Notes under the pieces: model-generated
The model's database searches: none
What the model saw: the letters and a program-made list of their open reading frames with translations, nothing else
What the model was told of the DNA's origin: nothing
Shown here: piece by piece, positions 49,480 through 60,504 of the stretch
Layout: each line of letters opens with the position of its first letter
Numbering within the stretch: the stretch's first letter is position 1
Source: an uncultured Clostridia bacterium
GTDB lineage: Bacteria > Bacillota_A > Clostridia > TANB77 > CAG-508
DNA length: 64,000 nucleotides
Assembly: GCA_947624725.1 (NCBI GenBank)
Contig: CANQLP010000003.1
Location: forward strand, 1-64,000
Direction: 5' to 3'
Program-made: the position numbers and the translations under genes

Positions 49480-50874
49480 TTATTCTATCTTTATATCTTT
49501 TATTGCTGGGCCATAGATTTGTTTTCCTTTTTCATCAAATCTTGATCCATGGCACGGACAATCCCAAGTCCTTTCTACATTGTTCCATGATAATTTACAG
49601 CCTAAATGAGAACATACTGGGTTTGTGCTTTTTAATCTTTCTACTATTAATGAATTAGATGTTGTTTTTATCATTTCTCCAAGTTCTGCCCTATTTTTTA
49701 TTGGTCTTAATCTAGTTGATGTAAAAATATCTGCATATTTATTATTTTTGCCTAATATTTTGTCTGTTATTATATTAGCAGCTATATTTGATGTCGTCAT
49801 TCCCCATTTTTTGTATCCAGTCGCTACATATATATTTTTCATTATTTTTGAAAATTCTCCGATATATGGAATTTTATCTAATGTTATTGTGTCTTGCGTC
49901 ATCCATTTATATAAAACTTTTGCATCAGGATACATACTTTTTGCAATATTTTCTAAATTATTATACGCATTTTCTAAGTTTATTTTTGCACCAACTTTGT
50001 GATCCATTCCTCCTATAATTACTATTTGCTTTTCGTTATTTTTTGCTGTTCTAAATGATAATGTTGGCTCTTCTGCATTTATATACATACCACTAAACAG
50101 TTCTTCTTCTGTTTCTACTGCAATTGCATATGAGGCCGATTGATACATCTTTATAAAATAGAATCCTGGAAAATTTATTATTGGATAATTTGTAGCTATA
50201 ACTACATCATTTGCAATTGTGCATCCTTTATCTGAACATATTCTATATCCAATTTCTTCTTTTTTTATCGAATGTATTATTGTGTTTTCATAAATTTTTC
50301 CACCTTTTTCCATCACTTTCTTTGCTAAAGCTTTTAAATATTTTCTAGGGTTAAATTGTGCTTGGTTTGGAAATTTTATTGCACCTTGTATTCCTTCAAG
50401 TTTTAATTCTATTTTATCTACAAATTCTGCTTCTCCTCCTATAGCTTTAACATATTTTACTTCATCTTTTATATTTTTTAATTCTTTGGCATCTCGCGTG
50501 TATATATATGCATCCTGCCTTTCAAAATCACAATCTATATCTTCCTTTTTTATAATTTCTTCTATATTTTTTATGGCCTCCTCATTTGCCATATAATATT
50601 TTTTTGCAAAATCTTTACCATGCTCTTCAAATAAATATTTATAAAATATTCCATGCTGTGATGTTATTTTTGCTGTTGTATTTCCTGTGGTTCTATTTGC
50701 TAATTTATCTCTTTCTAGTATTGCAACTTTTTTACCTGCATTTGCTAGATAATATGCAGTTGTAATCCCTGTAATTCCTCCTCCTATAATACATACTTCT
50801 GTCTTACAATCTTCTTTTAACTTATTTTGTTCTTCAAGTATATTAGGTACAGTATTTTTCCAAATAGATTCCAT
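49480..50874 (-). CDS. FAD-dependent oxidoreductase fused to a Rieske [2Fe-2S] domain
   Basis: 464 residues. ATG 50874 after AAGGAGGC. N-terminal DAO-type FAD fold (EVCIIGGGITGITTAYYLA), then a C-terminal Rieske domain with CSHLGCKL and CPCHGSRF, the ligand pattern C-x-H and C-x2-H. Similar to the YhfW group of Bacillus. Substrate unknown. No in-frame CGG. Confidence 0.9.
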   Translation of the reverse strand: MESIWKNTVPNILEEQNKLKEDCKTEVCIIGGGITGITTAYYLANAGKKVAILERDKLANRTTGNTTAKITSQHGIFYKYLFEEHGKDFAKKYYMANEEAIKNIEEIIKKEDIDCDFERQDAYIYTRDAKELKNIKDEVKYVKAIGGEAEFVDKIELKLEGIQGAIKFPNQAQFNPRKYLKALAKKVMEKGGKIYENTIIHSIKKEEIGYRICSDKGCTIANDVVIATNYPIINFPGFYFIKMYQSASYAIAVETEEELFSGMYINAEEPTLSFRTAKNNEKQIVIIGGMDHKVGAKINLENAYNNLENIAKSMYPDAKVLYKWMTQDTITLDKIPYIGEFSKIMKNIYVATGYKKWGMTTSNIAANIITDKILGKNNKYADIFTSTRLRPIKNRAELGEMIKTTSNSLIVERLKSTNPVCSHLGCKLSWNNVERTWDCPCHGSRFDEKGKQIYGPAIKDIKIE

Positions 50875-50931
50875 TTTTCGCCTCCTTATATAATAATTTT
50901 TCTCTTTTGGAAAAATTTTATTCAAAAAAAT

Positions 50932-50966
50932 GCACTTGTTTTACAACAAGTACACTTTTTTATTTT
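50932..50966 (-). terminator. terminator after the large surface protein
   Basis: TGTACTTGTT/AACAAGTGCA hairpin with T-run on the minus strand. Confidence 0.8.
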
Positions 50967-53900
50967 TATCCAAGTACGTATTTTTTAATTGCAAATACTC
51001 CTAACCCAAACATAACACTAAGTAATAAAGCAAATCCAAAATACATTGTTATCATAATTTCTCCTGTTTTTACTGCTAGTATAATTCTACTTTCATCAAT
51101 ATCATCTTCTCCCACTTTTTTGTTGTTTATAATTGAATCTATATCTGGAAGATCATATTCATTGCTATCTTTAGTTATTTCTGCATAATTTACTTTTTCT
51201 CCAAAATTTTCTTCTCCATTTTCCCAAATTAGTATTATTTGTAATTCTGCAGTCTCTCCTGGCTGCAAAATTTTGTTGCTTAAATAATTTGTTGTTACTA
51301 CTCCTTTTGATGTTTCTTGCCAATTCCACTCATCATTATCTTTTTTTACAAATTTCAATCCTTCTGGAATATAATATGTTATTTCATCTGCATATCCTGC
51401 AACTTCACCGTCATTTGTAATCTTTATTGTATAGACATATTTTATGTTTATGTTATTTATATCTTTTTCTGCCATTTCTAATTTTAGTATATTTTCATTT
51501 CTTGCATTTTGAGCACTATTTCCAGATTCTACTATAGAAGTTTGATTATTTAATATAACCCTGGCTTCTTTCACCCATTTTATTAATGATAAATCAAATA
51601 TTTTTTTCTTTAATACTACCTTTTCAAAGTCATCATCATCTTGCATTCCTTTATAAAAGTAATTTTCATCCTCCTCTGTATCTTTATTTTTTGCATTTCC
51701 TTTGTAGTTTTCCATATTATCTTTATTTACATTTGGTGTTGTTTCTGGTTCTGAATCTATATCTTTTCCTTTTTCGTCTACTATTTCTTCATTTGTTTCT
51801 GCATTATACTCTTTTGAAATCCATGCGACATTTGTTAATACTTTATCAAATATACTATTTGGTTTTAACGTTACTTTGCATTTTATACTAACTGTTTCTT
51901 CAGCTAGCTCTCTTCCTTTATATGCATTTAAATTATTTTCACTATTTTTCTTTAGTTTTAATCTATTTGTTTCTTGGTTATATTCCTCTACACTATAATC
52001 TCCTGAAACTACTTCTATAAATTCTATTCCTTCTGGTAATTGATCTGTTATTTCTGTTGCCCTTCCTTTTTGAGTTCCCTCATTATATATTGTTATATTA
52101 TATATTATTTCATCCCCTGTTTCTATTTCTATTGCATCTTTTCTATGTTTATATGTAGCAGTTGTACCATTTATTAAACTCTCTTTATCTATATTTGGTA
52201 CTCGGCTATTTTGTAATTCAACGTCATTTACTTTTGTTATATATTTTCTTAGTGCTAAATCAAATTTATCTTCTTTTATATTTGCTTTAAATTGTTTTGT
52301 CTCTGTTTTTGCCTCTTTTTGTACTACTGCTGCAATTTGTTGATGATTATTCTCTTTTGCATCAACTAAATTTAAATCCGGAAAATCGCTTTCAGCAGAT
52401 AAATTTATAGTTAGTTTCTTTGTTCCTTCAACTGGAACAGATATATAGAATTCTCCACCTTCTATTAACTTGCTTTCCTCTACTGTATTTCCTTCACTAT
52501 CTAAAATTTCATAATTATTTATCGTATCTTCTCCTGATTTTACTTCCATTTGAAGTTTACAATATGACTCACTATTCTTTGTTATTGTAATTGGTCCAGT
52601 AACATAATTTGTGTCTTGAACTTCATAATTTAATATTTCTTCTCCTTCTATTGTTATTGGTTCATTTACAACCTTTTCTATATCATATTCTGGTACATTT
52701 TCTCTTATAGGTTCCAAATTTTGGGTTATAATATATCCTTCTACTCCATTTGTTAATTTTATTTTATCCCATACATAACCATCAGCGTATCCTGCATTTC
52801 TTTCTATTCTCTCTACAATATCTGCATTTGATATTTTAAATGCAACTTTCGATGCTGTTGTTGCCTGTTCTCTTACATTAATATTTGTTCCTTTATTAAA
52901 AACAGTTGCTACACATATATCATTTGCTTCATCATATGTACTTTCTCTTAAAAATTGCTTTTGTACATATCCTTCTGTACCATCTTCTAATCTTACCTTA
53001 TCCCATACATAATTATTAGCACTTGCAGGTCTATTTTCCACTCTTGTTACAACTGTTCCGTCTTCCAAAGTACGTATTGGTTCTTCGTTACCTGGTTCAG
53101 ATCTTAAATTTACAACTTCATTATTCATACTTAATACTGTGCATGTTATATTTTCAGAAACAATTTGTATAGAATCACTTTCTATAAAACCTTCTGTACC
53201 ATCTTGAAGTTTAATTTTATCCCAAATGTATCCATTAACATTTGCTACTTCTCTTCTAATTCTTGTAACATTTTCATTATCAGATAATGTTTTGATTATT
53301 TTTGCATCTATGCTAGGTTTTTCTCTTAAAACTATCTCTTTTTCTAAATTTTCTTTTACTACACATGTATCATTTACTTCATATCCTGAAATAGTTTCAA
53401 GTTCTACAGTATCTAATAGATATTTATATAATGCTTCCATTTGATTTACTCTATCTTTTCCTTCTTGTGTTTCTTCATTATATAATGATAAAAGTTCATA
53501 TGTTTCTCCATCTTCTGTATAACCTATCCAATCTTTTGTATTATATAAATCATATCTACTATCATTAGGATTTGTATAGTGCCATATCAATGCTTGATTT
53601 ATTGCATCAATATCATCATCTGTAATCGGAGTTTGATATTCTACTGAAAATTTTTGCATTGCTTTATTTAATAATTCTTCTCTATATTCTTCTGATGATT
53701 CTCCCGGAACATACAATAAACTTAATAAAGCTATTATCCTATCATATTGCTTACTATTTTCTATTTGATAAGCTAACTCATTATGATTGGAAATCGCATC
53801 CCTTTCTTCAACCATATTATATCCAACATCATAATATCCTATGTGAGGCGGATATACAAGTCCGATTCCCGCTTTCATACAATATATTTTATGTTGTACC

Positions 53901-54133
53901 TCCTTTAAAGCGCTATCTTCGTCAGAACTTTCGAATTCCTTTAAAATATTAATTGGCTTTTCTGTTTTATTTGGAATTTTGATTGAATATCCTGTAATTT
54001 TCCCATTTTCTTCTTTATAATCTGCACTTCCTATATAAAGTATTTCTGTACTAATAGCTATCGTTTCTCCAACATAACATAACAAGAAAAGAATAATTAG
54101 AAAAATTGCTATTATTTTTTTCTTAAGTTCCAT
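50966..54133 (-). CDS. large surface protein with thioester-type, SH3 and DUF11-like domains
   Basis: 1055 residues. Signal peptide (FLIILFLLCYVGETIA). The first 230 residues look like a TQXA/thioester domain, with the Cys in HKIYCMKAGIG and the Gln in INQALIWHYTN, able to form a Cys-Gln thioester. About four SH3-like repeats follow (255-495), each with a W-D-K-I-K/V-R-L-x-D/N-G-x-E-G pattern. Two DUF11/isopeptide-like beta domains follow (FDLALRKYITKVND; FDLSLIKWVKEA). A C-terminal membrane helix without an LPxTG ends it. Probably an adhesin or wall-linked protein. No in-frame CGG in over 1000 codons. Confidence 0.82.
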   Translation of the reverse strand: MELKKKIIAIFLIILFLLCYVGETIAISTEILYIGSADYKEENGKITGYSIKIPNKTEKPINILKEFESSDEDSALKEVQHKIYCMKAGIGLVYPPHIGYYDVGYNMVEERDAISNHNELAYQIENSKQYDRIIALLSLLYVPGESSEEYREELLNKAMQKFSVEYQTPITDDDIDAINQALIWHYTNPNDSRYDLYNTKDWIGYTEDGETYELLSLYNEETQEGKDRVNQMEALYKYLLDTVELETISGYEVNDTCVVKENLEKEIVLREKPSIDAKIIKTLSDNENVTRIRREVANVNGYIWDKIKLQDGTEGFIESDSIQIVSENITCTVLSMNNEVVNLRSEPGNEEPIRTLEDGTVVTRVENRPASANNYVWDKVRLEDGTEGYVQKQFLRESTYDEANDICVATVFNKGTNINVREQATTASKVAFKISNADIVERIERNAGYADGYVWDKIKLTNGVEGYIITQNLEPIRENVPEYDIEKVVNEPITIEGEEILNYEVQDTNYVTGPITITKNSESYCKLQMEVKSGEDTINNYEILDSEGNTVEESKLIEGGEFYISVPVEGTKKLTINLSAESDFPDLNLVDAKENNHQQIAAVVQKEAKTETKQFKANIKEDKFDLALRKYITKVNDVELQNSRVPNIDKESLINGTTATYKHRKDAIEIETGDEIIYNITIYNEGTQKGRATEITDQLPEGIEFIEVVSGDYSVEEYNQETNRLKLKKNSENNLNAYKGRELAEETVSIKCKVTLKPNSIFDKVLTNVAWISKEYNAETNEEIVDEKGKDIDSEPETTPNVNKDNMENYKGNAKNKDTEEDENYFYKGMQDDDDFEKVVLKKKIFDLSLIKWVKEARVILNNQTSIVESGNSAQNARNENILKLEMAEKDINNINIKYVYTIKITNDGEVAGYADEITYYIPEGLKFVKKDNDEWNWQETSKGVVTTNYLSNKILQPGETAELQIILIWENGEENFGEKVNYAEITKDSNEYDLPDIDSIINNKKVGEDDIDESRIILAVKTGEIMITMYFGFALLLSVMFGLGVFAIKKYVLG

Positions 54134-54229
54134 TTTCTATTCCCCCGATTTTTTTGTAATATATTATTACTTATAATTTTACAAAAAAATAAAATAAAGT
54201 CAATAGCAATTCCTGCCAGCTTTTAATAT

Positions 54230-54275
54230 AAGAAAAAAAGGTCTTATATCCCTTTACGGAACGACCTTTTTACTT
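54230..54275. terminator. terminator
   Basis: AAAAAGGTC and GACCTTTTT stem in the gap between the surface protein and the YycJ-like gene. Confidence 0.7.
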
Positions 54276-54350
54276 AATCAATCTATTTCATTACAATTTT
54301 ATTATTTTTTCATTACATTTTTTATTATCTTTAATAAAAATGTAGGGAAA

Positions 54351-55138
54351 TCATACATTTACTACCATACTTGGTTCTGTTCTACTTGCAACATTTATTT
54401 CTAAATCTTTTACATTTATTCCATATTGCACAAGTTCACTTGAAACTGTTTTATATGCAAGTTCTGGGAAATTACTTTCTTTACTTAAATGTCCAAGCAA
54501 CACATTTTGAAGACCTGTATCTATTATTTTCGATATTGCACCGAGCTGCATCATAGTTTGAAAGATGTCCATGGTCTCCTGCTATTCTTGTTTTTACACT
54601 ATACGGATATGAGCAAAACCTTAATACCTCTGGTTCATAATTTGATTCTAATAGTATAAATTTGCTTTGTTTCAAACTTTCTAATACTTCCTCTGTAACT
54701 TCTCCTAAATCCGTTGCTATACTCATTTTCTTGCCATCATGTTCTATGCTAAATCCACAAGAATCCATTGCATCATGAGATGTTGCAAATGGCATTATTT
54801 TTAAGTTCCCTATTTCAAATTGTTTTCCAGTTTGAAAATAATTTTTATCTTCTATTTCTATTATAGTTTTTCCGTTTTCTATGCCGCTTCCAAGTACCTT
54901 CATTTGCATATATCGGTATATCATATTTTTTAGCTATTGTTCCTATACTTCTTATGTGATCTATATGTTCATGTGTTACTAATATTGCATTAATGTCTTT
55001 TATATCTACATCTATGCTGTTTAATGCTTCTGTTATTTTCTTTGCACTTACACCGCTATCTACTAGTATTTTCGTTTCGTTTCCTTGGATAAACAGGCTA
55101 TTTCCAGTACTACCACTAAATAAACTGCAAAATTTCAC
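54351..55138 (-). CDS. YycJ/WalJ-like metallo-beta-lactamase fold hydrolase (two CGG sites)
   Basis: 261 residues. The start KFCSLFSGSTGNS and THEHIDHI (metal motif HxHxDH) are typical. CGG 54884-54886 gives ANEGTWKGIENGKTIIEIED; CGG 54541-54543 gives HLSNYDAAGAISKIIDTGL. The region between has ATDLGEVTEEV and LLESNYEPEVL. Near-identical context nearby (AAC GGA AAA at 54869-54877) reads normally because its C is the third base of a codon. Probably a cytoplasmic nuclease or cell-wall-linked hydrolase. Confidence 0.9.
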
Positions 55139-55179
55139 TGTTTTTTCCTCTTTTCATTTCTTCATTTTGTTTTTTTCTT

Positions 55180-56444
55180 CTATTCTTTTACTCTTTTGAT
55201 TTTTGCCCCGAGTTTTACAAATTTTTCTTCTATGTTTTCATATCCTCTATCTATATGTTCTATATTAAATATTTCTGTAACTCCGTCTGCTACACAACCT
55301 GCAATTACTAATGCTGCTCCTGCTCTTAAGTCTGTTGCATATACTGGTGCTCCAACTAATTTTTCTACACCTTCAAAAAATGCAACCTTGCCTTGTGCTG
55401 TAATTTTTGCTCCCATTCGGTTTAACTCTTCTGCATACTGAAACCTAGAATCCCATATGCTTTCATTTATAATGCTTGTACCATTTGATACAGCCATAAC
55501 CACTCCCATTTGTGGTTGCAGGTCTGTTGGGAATCCCGGATATGGTAAAGTTTTTATATTTATCTTATTAGGTCTTTTATTACATATAACCCTTATTGCT
55601 TCTCCTTCTAAATCTTCTACTTCTGCTCCCATCTCAATTATCTTAGCAGTTACAGATTCTAAATGCTTTGTTATACAATTTTTTATTGTTATATCTCCTT
55701 TTGTTGCAACTGCTGCAAGCATAAATGTTCCTGCTTCTATCTGGTCTGGAACTATTGAGTATGTTTCATTTTTCTTTAGCTCTTTTACCCCTTGTATTCT
55801 TATTCTATCTGTTCCAGCTCCCATGATGTTTGCACCCATTTTATTTAAGAAGTTTGCAAGATCAACTATGTGTGGTTCTTTAGCTGCATTTTCTATTGTT
55901 GTTATTCCCTCTGCAAATACTGAAGCTAGCATTGCATTTATTGTTGCACCAACAGATACTATATCTAAATATATTGAAGTTCCTTTCAATTTTTTAGCCT
56001 TTACTTCTATTCTTCCTTGTTCTGCTTCTACTGTTGCACCGAAGAAGTTCAAATGCCTTTATATGTTGATCCATTGGTCTTGCACCAAGTTTACACCCTC
56101 CTGGCATTCCTACTATCGCATGTTTGCATCTTGAAAGTAAGGCTCCTGTCAAATAATAAGATGCTCTGAATTGACTTGTTAGTCCGAAGTGGTGCTTCTA
56201 CGCTTTTTATTTCTCTTGAATCTATTTCTAATGTGTTTTTTGAGATTTTTCTTATTTTTACACCTAGAGATTCTAATATTTCACAAAATGTTTTTATATC
56301 ACTTATATCTGGTACATTTTCTAAAATGCTTATTCCATTTACTAAAATTGTCGCTGGTAATATTGCAACTGCTGCATTTTTTGCTCCACTAATTTCTACC
56401 TCGCCTCTGAGTCTTGTTTTACCTTCTATTACTATTTTTTCCAA
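55180..56444 (-). CDS. murA: UDP-N-acetylglucosamine 1-carboxyvinyltransferase (two CGG sites)
   Basis: First committed step of peptidoglycan synthesis. TTG 56444 fits a GGTGGGGG site and a promoter just upstream; an ATG at 56483 would sit on the -10. The start is [19 protein letters not shown], then [12 protein letters not shown] 56184-56186 gives [23 protein letters not shown] 56039-56041 gives [15 protein letters not shown]. The catalytic loop contains [11 protein letters not shown] (Cys). With both shifts the protein has 420 residues, the family standard; without them no active enzyme. Confidence 0.94.
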
Positions 56445-56473
56445 TGTAACGCCCCCACCTGTTTTAATATTCT

Positions 56474-56503
56474 GTATTATCATACCACAACTTATTCTTA
56501 TTT
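56474..56503 (-). promoter_or_regulatory. promoter of murA
   Basis: TTGTAA, 17-18 bases, TATGAT on the minus strand, about 30 bases before the TTG start. Confidence 0.55.
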
Positions 56504-56644
56504 ACAAGTATTGTATTTACTTTTTATTATTTGTCATATTTTATGACAATTTTTAATTTGTTTTTTTATTTAATTAAACACATTTTTATTATTTTCTTCA
56601 TATTATTTTTTAGTTATTATATTGTTTTGCTTTTAGGAGGTTTT

Positions 56645-57581
56645 ATGAAAATTATTAACCAAAGTTTTATTCCAACTAATATTAGTTATAATTATGATAT
56701 TTTAAAAATGAATATTGCAAGTCTTTCTAAACTTTATCCTTTTATTGAAGTAGGGTCTATTGGAAACTCAGTTATGGGTAAAAATATTCCTTATATGCGT
56801 ATTGGGGAAGGTCCTAAAGAAGTATTTTATAGTGGTGCAATTCATGCTAATGAATGGATTACAAGCCCAGTTCTTATGAAATTTGCTGAAAACCTTTGTC
56901 TTAGATATGTTAATGATGGATATATACATGGACATCGTGCTAAAAGTATTTTAGAAAATACTTCTATTTATATTGTTCCTATGTGTAATCCTGATGGAGT
57001 TGATTTAGTAACTAATAATATGGATGTTAATTCTGAATTTTATAAAAATGCTAAAAGAATTGCAAATAATTTTCCTAATATTCCTTTCCCAAATGGTTGG
57101 AAAGCAAACATCGAGGGTGTGGATTTAAATCTACAATTTCCTGCTAATTGGGAAACAGCAAGAAATATAAACTTTTCACAAGGCTTTACTCGTCCTGCTC
57201 CTCGTGATTATGTTGGTACATCTCCTCTTGTTGCTCCAGAAGCAATTGCTTTGTATAACTTTACTTTATCACATAATTTTAAATTAATTCTTGCTTATCA
57301 TACACAAGGAAGAGTTATTTACTGGAGATATTTAGACTATTTACCTCCTGCATCTTATTATATAGGTGAAGAGTTTGCAAAATCTTCTAGTTATTCATTA
57401 GAAGATCCACCATATTCTTCTAGTTTTGCAGGTTACAAGGATTGGTTTATTCAAACATATAATAGACCTGGATATACAATAGAAGTCGGCATTCGGTCAA
57501 AATCCACTTCCTATTTCTCAATTTAATACAATTTATCCAGAAAATGAGGGAATTCTTGTGCTTGGAAGTGTTTTGAGTTAA
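56645..57581 (+). CDS. M14-family zinc carboxypeptidase (one CGG site)
   Basis: 311 residues. ATG 56645 after TAGGAGG. Probably a gamma-D-glutamyl-diamino acid peptidase of the cell wall or spore. Zinc ligands HANE (HxxE) and the His in [12 protein letters not shown]; substrate-site [11 protein letters not shown]. The catalytic Glu lies in [17 protein letters not shown], where the second Gly comes from CGG 57494-57496. The frame then runs 28 residues to a stop at 57579. Without the shift, the end is a short serine-rich tail. Confidence 0.9.
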
Positions 57582-57602
57582 ATTTTAATATAACGAATTA
57601 AA

Positions 57603-57870
57603 TTAGCAATGTAAAATAGCCTCGGTTAAATCTTGATTATAAATATATTTTCCATTTATTTTTTCATATACTTCGCCGTGGCTTTACATTATGTGGTAAC
57701 TCTATTTCAGATATGAAGTATGGTCCTCCATCTCCATGTTCTGATATATATACTGAATTTTCATCAGTAATCCAAGCTAAAGTATTTCCATGTCTACTTT
57801 TATTATCTAAAAAGATTTTCCTTTTTTCATATAAATTATAATTATCTAAAACTTCGTTTTTTTCATCCAT
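57603..57870 (-). CDS. small protein of unknown function (88 aa, one CGG site)
   Basis: ATG 57870 follows GGAGAAGG; an ATG at 57888 is possible but is itself part of that site. Sequence KSRHGNTLAWITDENSVYISEHGDGGPY then EIELPHNVKPGEVYEKINGKYIYN, with Gly from CGG 57676-57678. No family recognised. It lies 26 bases before the nuclease stop, on the same strand. Confidence 0.65.
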
Positions 57871-57895
57871 ATTTTTATCCTTCTCCATTTTTTAT

Positions 57896-58632
57896 TTAAT
57901 AATTTTTGAGTTTACTTTCTCCTGTTTTATAATCTATCTCAATTCCGTCTTGAACATTATATATGTACACATTAAATTGAAATGCACCATTATCTTCAAT
58001 TGAATATGCCTCAATATTTACTCCGATTTGCAAGCTTATTATCTCCTTCAAAATATGGTGTTACTCTATATAATACATTATTTTTTTGGTTTTCTTTTAA
58101 ATAATTATAAACTTTATCCTCATATGTCTTCATTCCTTTTACATTAAAATCTCTTGTCCCTGTCATTAAATTTCTTTTATCTACATCAACTCCACCTATG
58201 TTCCATCCAATTAAATGGCATCTATGGTATAAGTATTTTGCTGGAACAATACTTGCGTCATACTCTTTTTGAACAAATCCAGAAGGTGTAATTGATGAAT
58301 AATTATCTTTTTCATCATCTGCATTTGCTTTTTTCCAATTAGTTTTTATCATTGCCATTCCGTACTCTTCCATCCTTTAATTCTGAATAACAGTCTTCCT
58401 CAATATTAAAATCTTCTTCATTAAATTTTGGAATATTATTATTGATTTCAATAAATATATTTCCTGAGTATTCTGGAATATCAGTTATTTCATAAGAAGC
58501 TGTTGAAACTTCTTGATTATCTTTTTGATTATATACTTCTTGATTATAACTAATATATATTCCTATGCTAGCTATTAATATAAAAATTAAAGAGGTTACA
58601 ATTCTTTTTTCCTTATTAAATTTTTTTTTCAT
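57896..58632 (-). CDS. secreted DNA/RNA non-specific endonuclease (two CGG sites)
   Basis: 244 residues. Signal-anchor (IVTSLIFILIASIGIYISY). CGG 58360-58362 gives ELKDGRVGMAMIKTNW, joining the N-terminal part to the nuclease core, where YLYHRCHLIGWNIGG corresponds to the DRGH-type catalytic motif with its His. DKRNLMTGTRDFN carries the metal-binding Asn. CGG 58023-58025 gives NKLANGVNIEAYSIED and the last strands. Both are required for the full domain. Similar to streptodornase/EndA-type nucleases. Confidence 0.88.
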
Positions 58633-58892
58633 ATATTTTTATTTCTCCTTATTTTTCAAACAATATTTTTTACTTAATTAATTTATTCTATATATTTTTA
58701 TTATCACAATATTTTATTTTTTTCAATATTAATTTAAAATATATTTTTTGTTTAATATAACAAAATTCATATTACAGTATTTATTCAAATTTTAATTTTT
58801 GGAATTAAATTACAGAATATTTTAAAGAAAAATAATGAAAATAATAGTATAAAATACAAAAATTAAAATTAATTTTGAAAGGAGAAAATTTT
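58633..58892. other. gap of about 260 bases
   Basis: Very A+T-rich, no gene seen. Holds the divergent promoters of the nuclease and the surface protein. Confidence 0.5.
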
Positions 58893-59843
58893 ATGAAAAA
58901 GCAATTTTTATTTACTAGCTTATTTGTAGTTTTATTTGCATTAATTATTTTAGCAAATCCTGTAAAAGCTGCAAGTGATACATCTGTTTATGGTACTGTT
59001 AGTTCATTGACAGGAAGTCCATCAATTACAGATGATGATCAAGGAAATTTCGTTATTACATTTACAAAAACAGAAATTAACAATTTAAAATGGGTTAAAC
59101 ATGATGATAATGGAATTGAAAGAGAAAAAAATGGTTGGTGGTTAGGCTTTAGAGTAACTGCTCCAGATAATGCTGACCTTGATACCTCTCTTTTCTCAGG
59201 AGGACAAATATCTAACAAACCTTTTAGAGAATCTCTAGATTCAGCAGATGTTAAGTATTGTTCTTTTTGGCTTTTATTAGATGAAAATATACTTGCAAGT
59301 CATGATGCACCTTGGGAAGCTGCTAAATATACTTTTTATTGGAGAAATAGATCTGATGCATTAGAACCAACTGTTAGAACTATGACAGTAACTGTTAGAA
59401 TAGACCCAGAAGGTGCTGTATTAAGCACTACTCCAGAAAATCCTGAAAATGCTGGAAATATTATAAAAGTTACAATAGATGGACAAATATTTAGAATTTT
59501 AAAAGGTGAATCTTTAAATAATTTATCTGCAGCTGAAAAAACAGAATTAAATAAATTAAAAACTAAAGAAGGATATACTTTTGATGGATTTTTTAAAACT
59601 GTTGATGAAGAAGATGTAGAAGTAAAAGAAACAGATCCAATTAATGAAGATACAGTTTTAACTTCTAAATTTACTAAAATAGAAGAAGTCGTTCCAGAAA
59701 CACCAGCACCAGAAGAACCAAAAGCAGATGATACCACTCCAAAAACAGGTTCATCTAATATAGAATTAATGTTTTTAGTAATAGCAATAATTTCTGCTGG
59801 ATTACTTGGAACAATTATAATAAAAAGTTTTAAAAATAAATAA
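58893..59843 (+). CDS. surface protein with sortase-like TPKTG signal
   Basis: 316 residues. ATG 58893 after GAAAGGAG. A signal peptide (LFVVLFALIILANPVKA) is followed by a beta-rich domain and an InlB-type repeat (KEGYTFDGFFKTVDEED). A Pro/Glu-rich stretch precedes TPKTGSS, a membrane helix and the basic tail KSFKNK, as in wall-anchored proteins. First of a surface cluster. No in-frame CGG. Confidence 0.75.
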   Translation: MKKQFLFTSLFVVLFALIILANPVKAASDTSVYGTVSSLTGSPSITDDDQGNFVITFTKTEINNLKWVKHDDNGIEREKNGWWLGFRVTAPDNADLDTSLFSGGQISNKPFRESLDSADVKYCSFWLLLDENILASHDAPWEAAKYTFYWRNRSDALEPTVRTMTVTVRIDPEGAVLSTTPENPENAGNIIKVTIDGQIFRILKGESLNNLSAAEKTELNKLKTKEGYTFDGFFKTVDEEDVEVKETDPINEDTVLTSKFTKIEEVVPETPAPEEPKADDTTPKTGSSNIELMFLVIAIISAGLLGTIIIKSFKNK

Positions 59844-59857
59844 ATAAATTATTTATT

Positions 59858-59889
59858 TAAGTCCCTATACAATGGGGACTTTTTATTTC
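59858..59889. terminator. terminator
   Basis: AAGTCCC/GGGACTT hairpin with T-run after the surface protein. Confidence 0.75.
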
Positions 59890-60239
59890 TTATTTTTTAT
59901 ACAAAACTCTATTAGATTTAAAATTAAGTTTAAATCTCTATTAGATAAATTATTAATCTCAAAAGATATCTTTTCTAAAAAAAAGTTTTTCTTATTTTGC
60001 ATGTATTCATCTAGTAACTGTGATACTGTTATATCTAGTGCATTTGATAAATCAATTAATGCAATGCAGCCTGGTAAATAGCTGCCATTTTCAAGCCCAT
60101 AAATATAATTAGAAGATAAATTACTTTTTTCAGCCAATTCTTCTCTTGTATATCCCTTTTCTTTCCTTAGTTTAAATAAATTGTTTCCTAAACTCTTTGC
60201 TATTTCTTTTCTTCTATTTGTATCATCTATTTCTCCCAA
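59883..60239 (-). CDS. XRE-family transcription regulator
   Basis: 118 residues. Helix-turn-helix YTREELAEKSNLSSNYIYGLENG (about 30-52), then a short C-terminal helical part. Convergent with the surface gene and the only regulator in the cluster, so it may control it. Confidence 0.85.
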   Translation of the reverse strand: MGEIDDTNRRKEIAKSLGNNLFKLRKEKGYTREELAEKSNLSSNYIYGLENGSYLPGCIALIDLSNALDITVSQLLDEYMQNKKNFFLEKISFEINNLSNRDLNLILNLIEFCIKNKK

Positions 60240-60504
60240 TATTATCCCTCCATTATATATAATTTTAATCTAGTTATAATAATTGTAAACAAAGAAAACT
60301 GATGCTTTTTATAACAATACTGGTACTTTTTTAACTATTTTCTCAATGTTTTACCAACTATACTTTTGAATTATTGTTAGTATTTTTATAATAATTATAA
60401 GCAAACTATCAAAAATGTATTTACAATTTTCGACAAGAATGATATTATAAATTTGATATAAGTATTAAAAAAATAAAATATAGATAAGATAAGGGGGTGT
60501 TATC

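Noticed and set aside
53659..53952. Long ORFs opposite or across real genes (for example here, and plus-strand ORFs over pyrC, uvrC and murA)
   Set aside because: They lie antisense to well-supported genes, lack ribosome sites and have unnatural composition.
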